Shown here one piece after another: positions 5,795 through 5,919 of a DNA stretch of 5,919 bases. Source of the stretch: an uncultured bacterium (GTDB taxonomy: Bacteria > Planctomycetota > Phycisphaerae > Phycisphaerales > SM1A02); assembly GCA_903918555.1 (NCBI GenBank), contig CAIXEV010000724.1, forward strand, positions 1 to 5,919, written 5' to 3'. Position numbers and translations under genes: made by a program. Numbering within the stretch: the stretch's first letter is position 1; the number at the start of each line of letters is the position of its first letter. A model generated the notes under the pieces. That model saw only the letters and a list, made by a program, of their open reading frames with translations. It was not told the DNA's origin and ran no database searches.

Positions 5795-5919
5795 CTATCC
5801 GCCGTAGAGCGCGTCGGTCGCGTCGACCATCGCGTCGACCGAGAAACGCCGCGCGACCCACGCAGGCCCGGCGGCGCCGAGCCGCGCGCGCAACGCGTCG
5901 TCGCCGAGCAGTCGGAGCA
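5795..5919 (-). CDS. glycosyltransferase (probable GT4), C-terminal fragment (cut by window edge)
   Basis: The minus strand from the window edge is open for 40 codons to a TAG at 5795-5797. The peptide contains LLGDDALRARLGAAG, then WVARRFSVDAMVDATDALYGG-stop. The pattern of LL-x-D-xx-LR-x-RLG-xx-(A/G)R followed by V-xx-RFS-xxx-M-xxxx-xLY is the standard C-terminal end of GT4 glycosyltransferases (last helices of the Glycos_transf_1 domain). The internal glycosyltransferases here end in the same way, for example LGDDAALRAAMGARARQRAVEQFD in the CapM-like enzyme, split as LGDDAALRAAMG then ARARQRAVEQFD. The gene is in line with the others, 57 nt upstream of the amidotransferase. Only the tail is visible, so substrate and subfamily are unknown. 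Confidence 0.72.
   Translation of the reverse strand, partial: LRLLGDDALRARLGAAGPAWVARRFSVDAMVDATDALYGG

Overview
The window is a stretch of a surface-polysaccharide (O-antigen, capsule or exopolysaccharide) biosynthesis cluster from a high-GC Gram-negative bacterium. By eye the GC content is near 70 %, and third codon positions are almost all G or C. Nothing here fixes the taxon. The style (dense GCG/CGC codons, TAGACT-like -10 box, few Shine-Dalgarno sequences) would fit a Myxococcota- or Binatia-like lineage, but that is a weak guess.

All genes lie on the minus strand, so transcription runs from high to low coordinates. In that order they are: (1) the C-terminal 40 residues of a probable GT4 glycosyltransferase, cut by the window edge (5795-5919); (2) a complete 611-aa glutamine-dependent asparagine-synthase-family amidotransferase (3902-5737); (3) a complete 397-aa GT4 glycosyltransferase of the WbnK-like type (2602-3795); (4) a complete 378-aa GT4 glycosyltransferase of the CapM/PglA-like type (1426-2562); (5) a 450-aa polytopic membrane protein of the O-antigen ligase/polymerase family (77-1429), which overlaps gene 4 by ATGA; (6) the first 21 codons of a second asparagine-synthase-family gene (1-64), cut by the other edge. 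Intergenic gaps, in that order, are 57, 106, 39, -4 and 12 nt. There is no gene-free stretch over 300 bases.

Together this reads as a unit for assembling and modifying a lipid-linked glycan. The GT4 enzymes add sugars to the undecaprenyl-diphosphate-linked oligosaccharide on the cytoplasmic side. The membrane protein then polymerises the repeat units or ligates the chain to its acceptor in the periplasm. The two AsnB-like proteins probably transfer glutamine-derived ammonia to a carboxylate on a sugar or a substituent, as proposed for WbpS-type proteins, rather than supplying free asparagine. The 106-nt gap before gene 3 holds a plausible sigma70-type promoter, so genes 3 to 6 may form their own transcription unit.

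Long open frames on the plus strand (up to 916 codons) are codon-register shadows of these genes. I found no RNA gene, mobile element, CRISPR array or clear intrinsic terminator. No undescribed system stands out. The most notable points are the AsnB-like pair bracketing the glycosyltransferase/polymerase block, the internal promoter with a very short leader, and the in-frame arrangement of the two complete glycosyltransferases.
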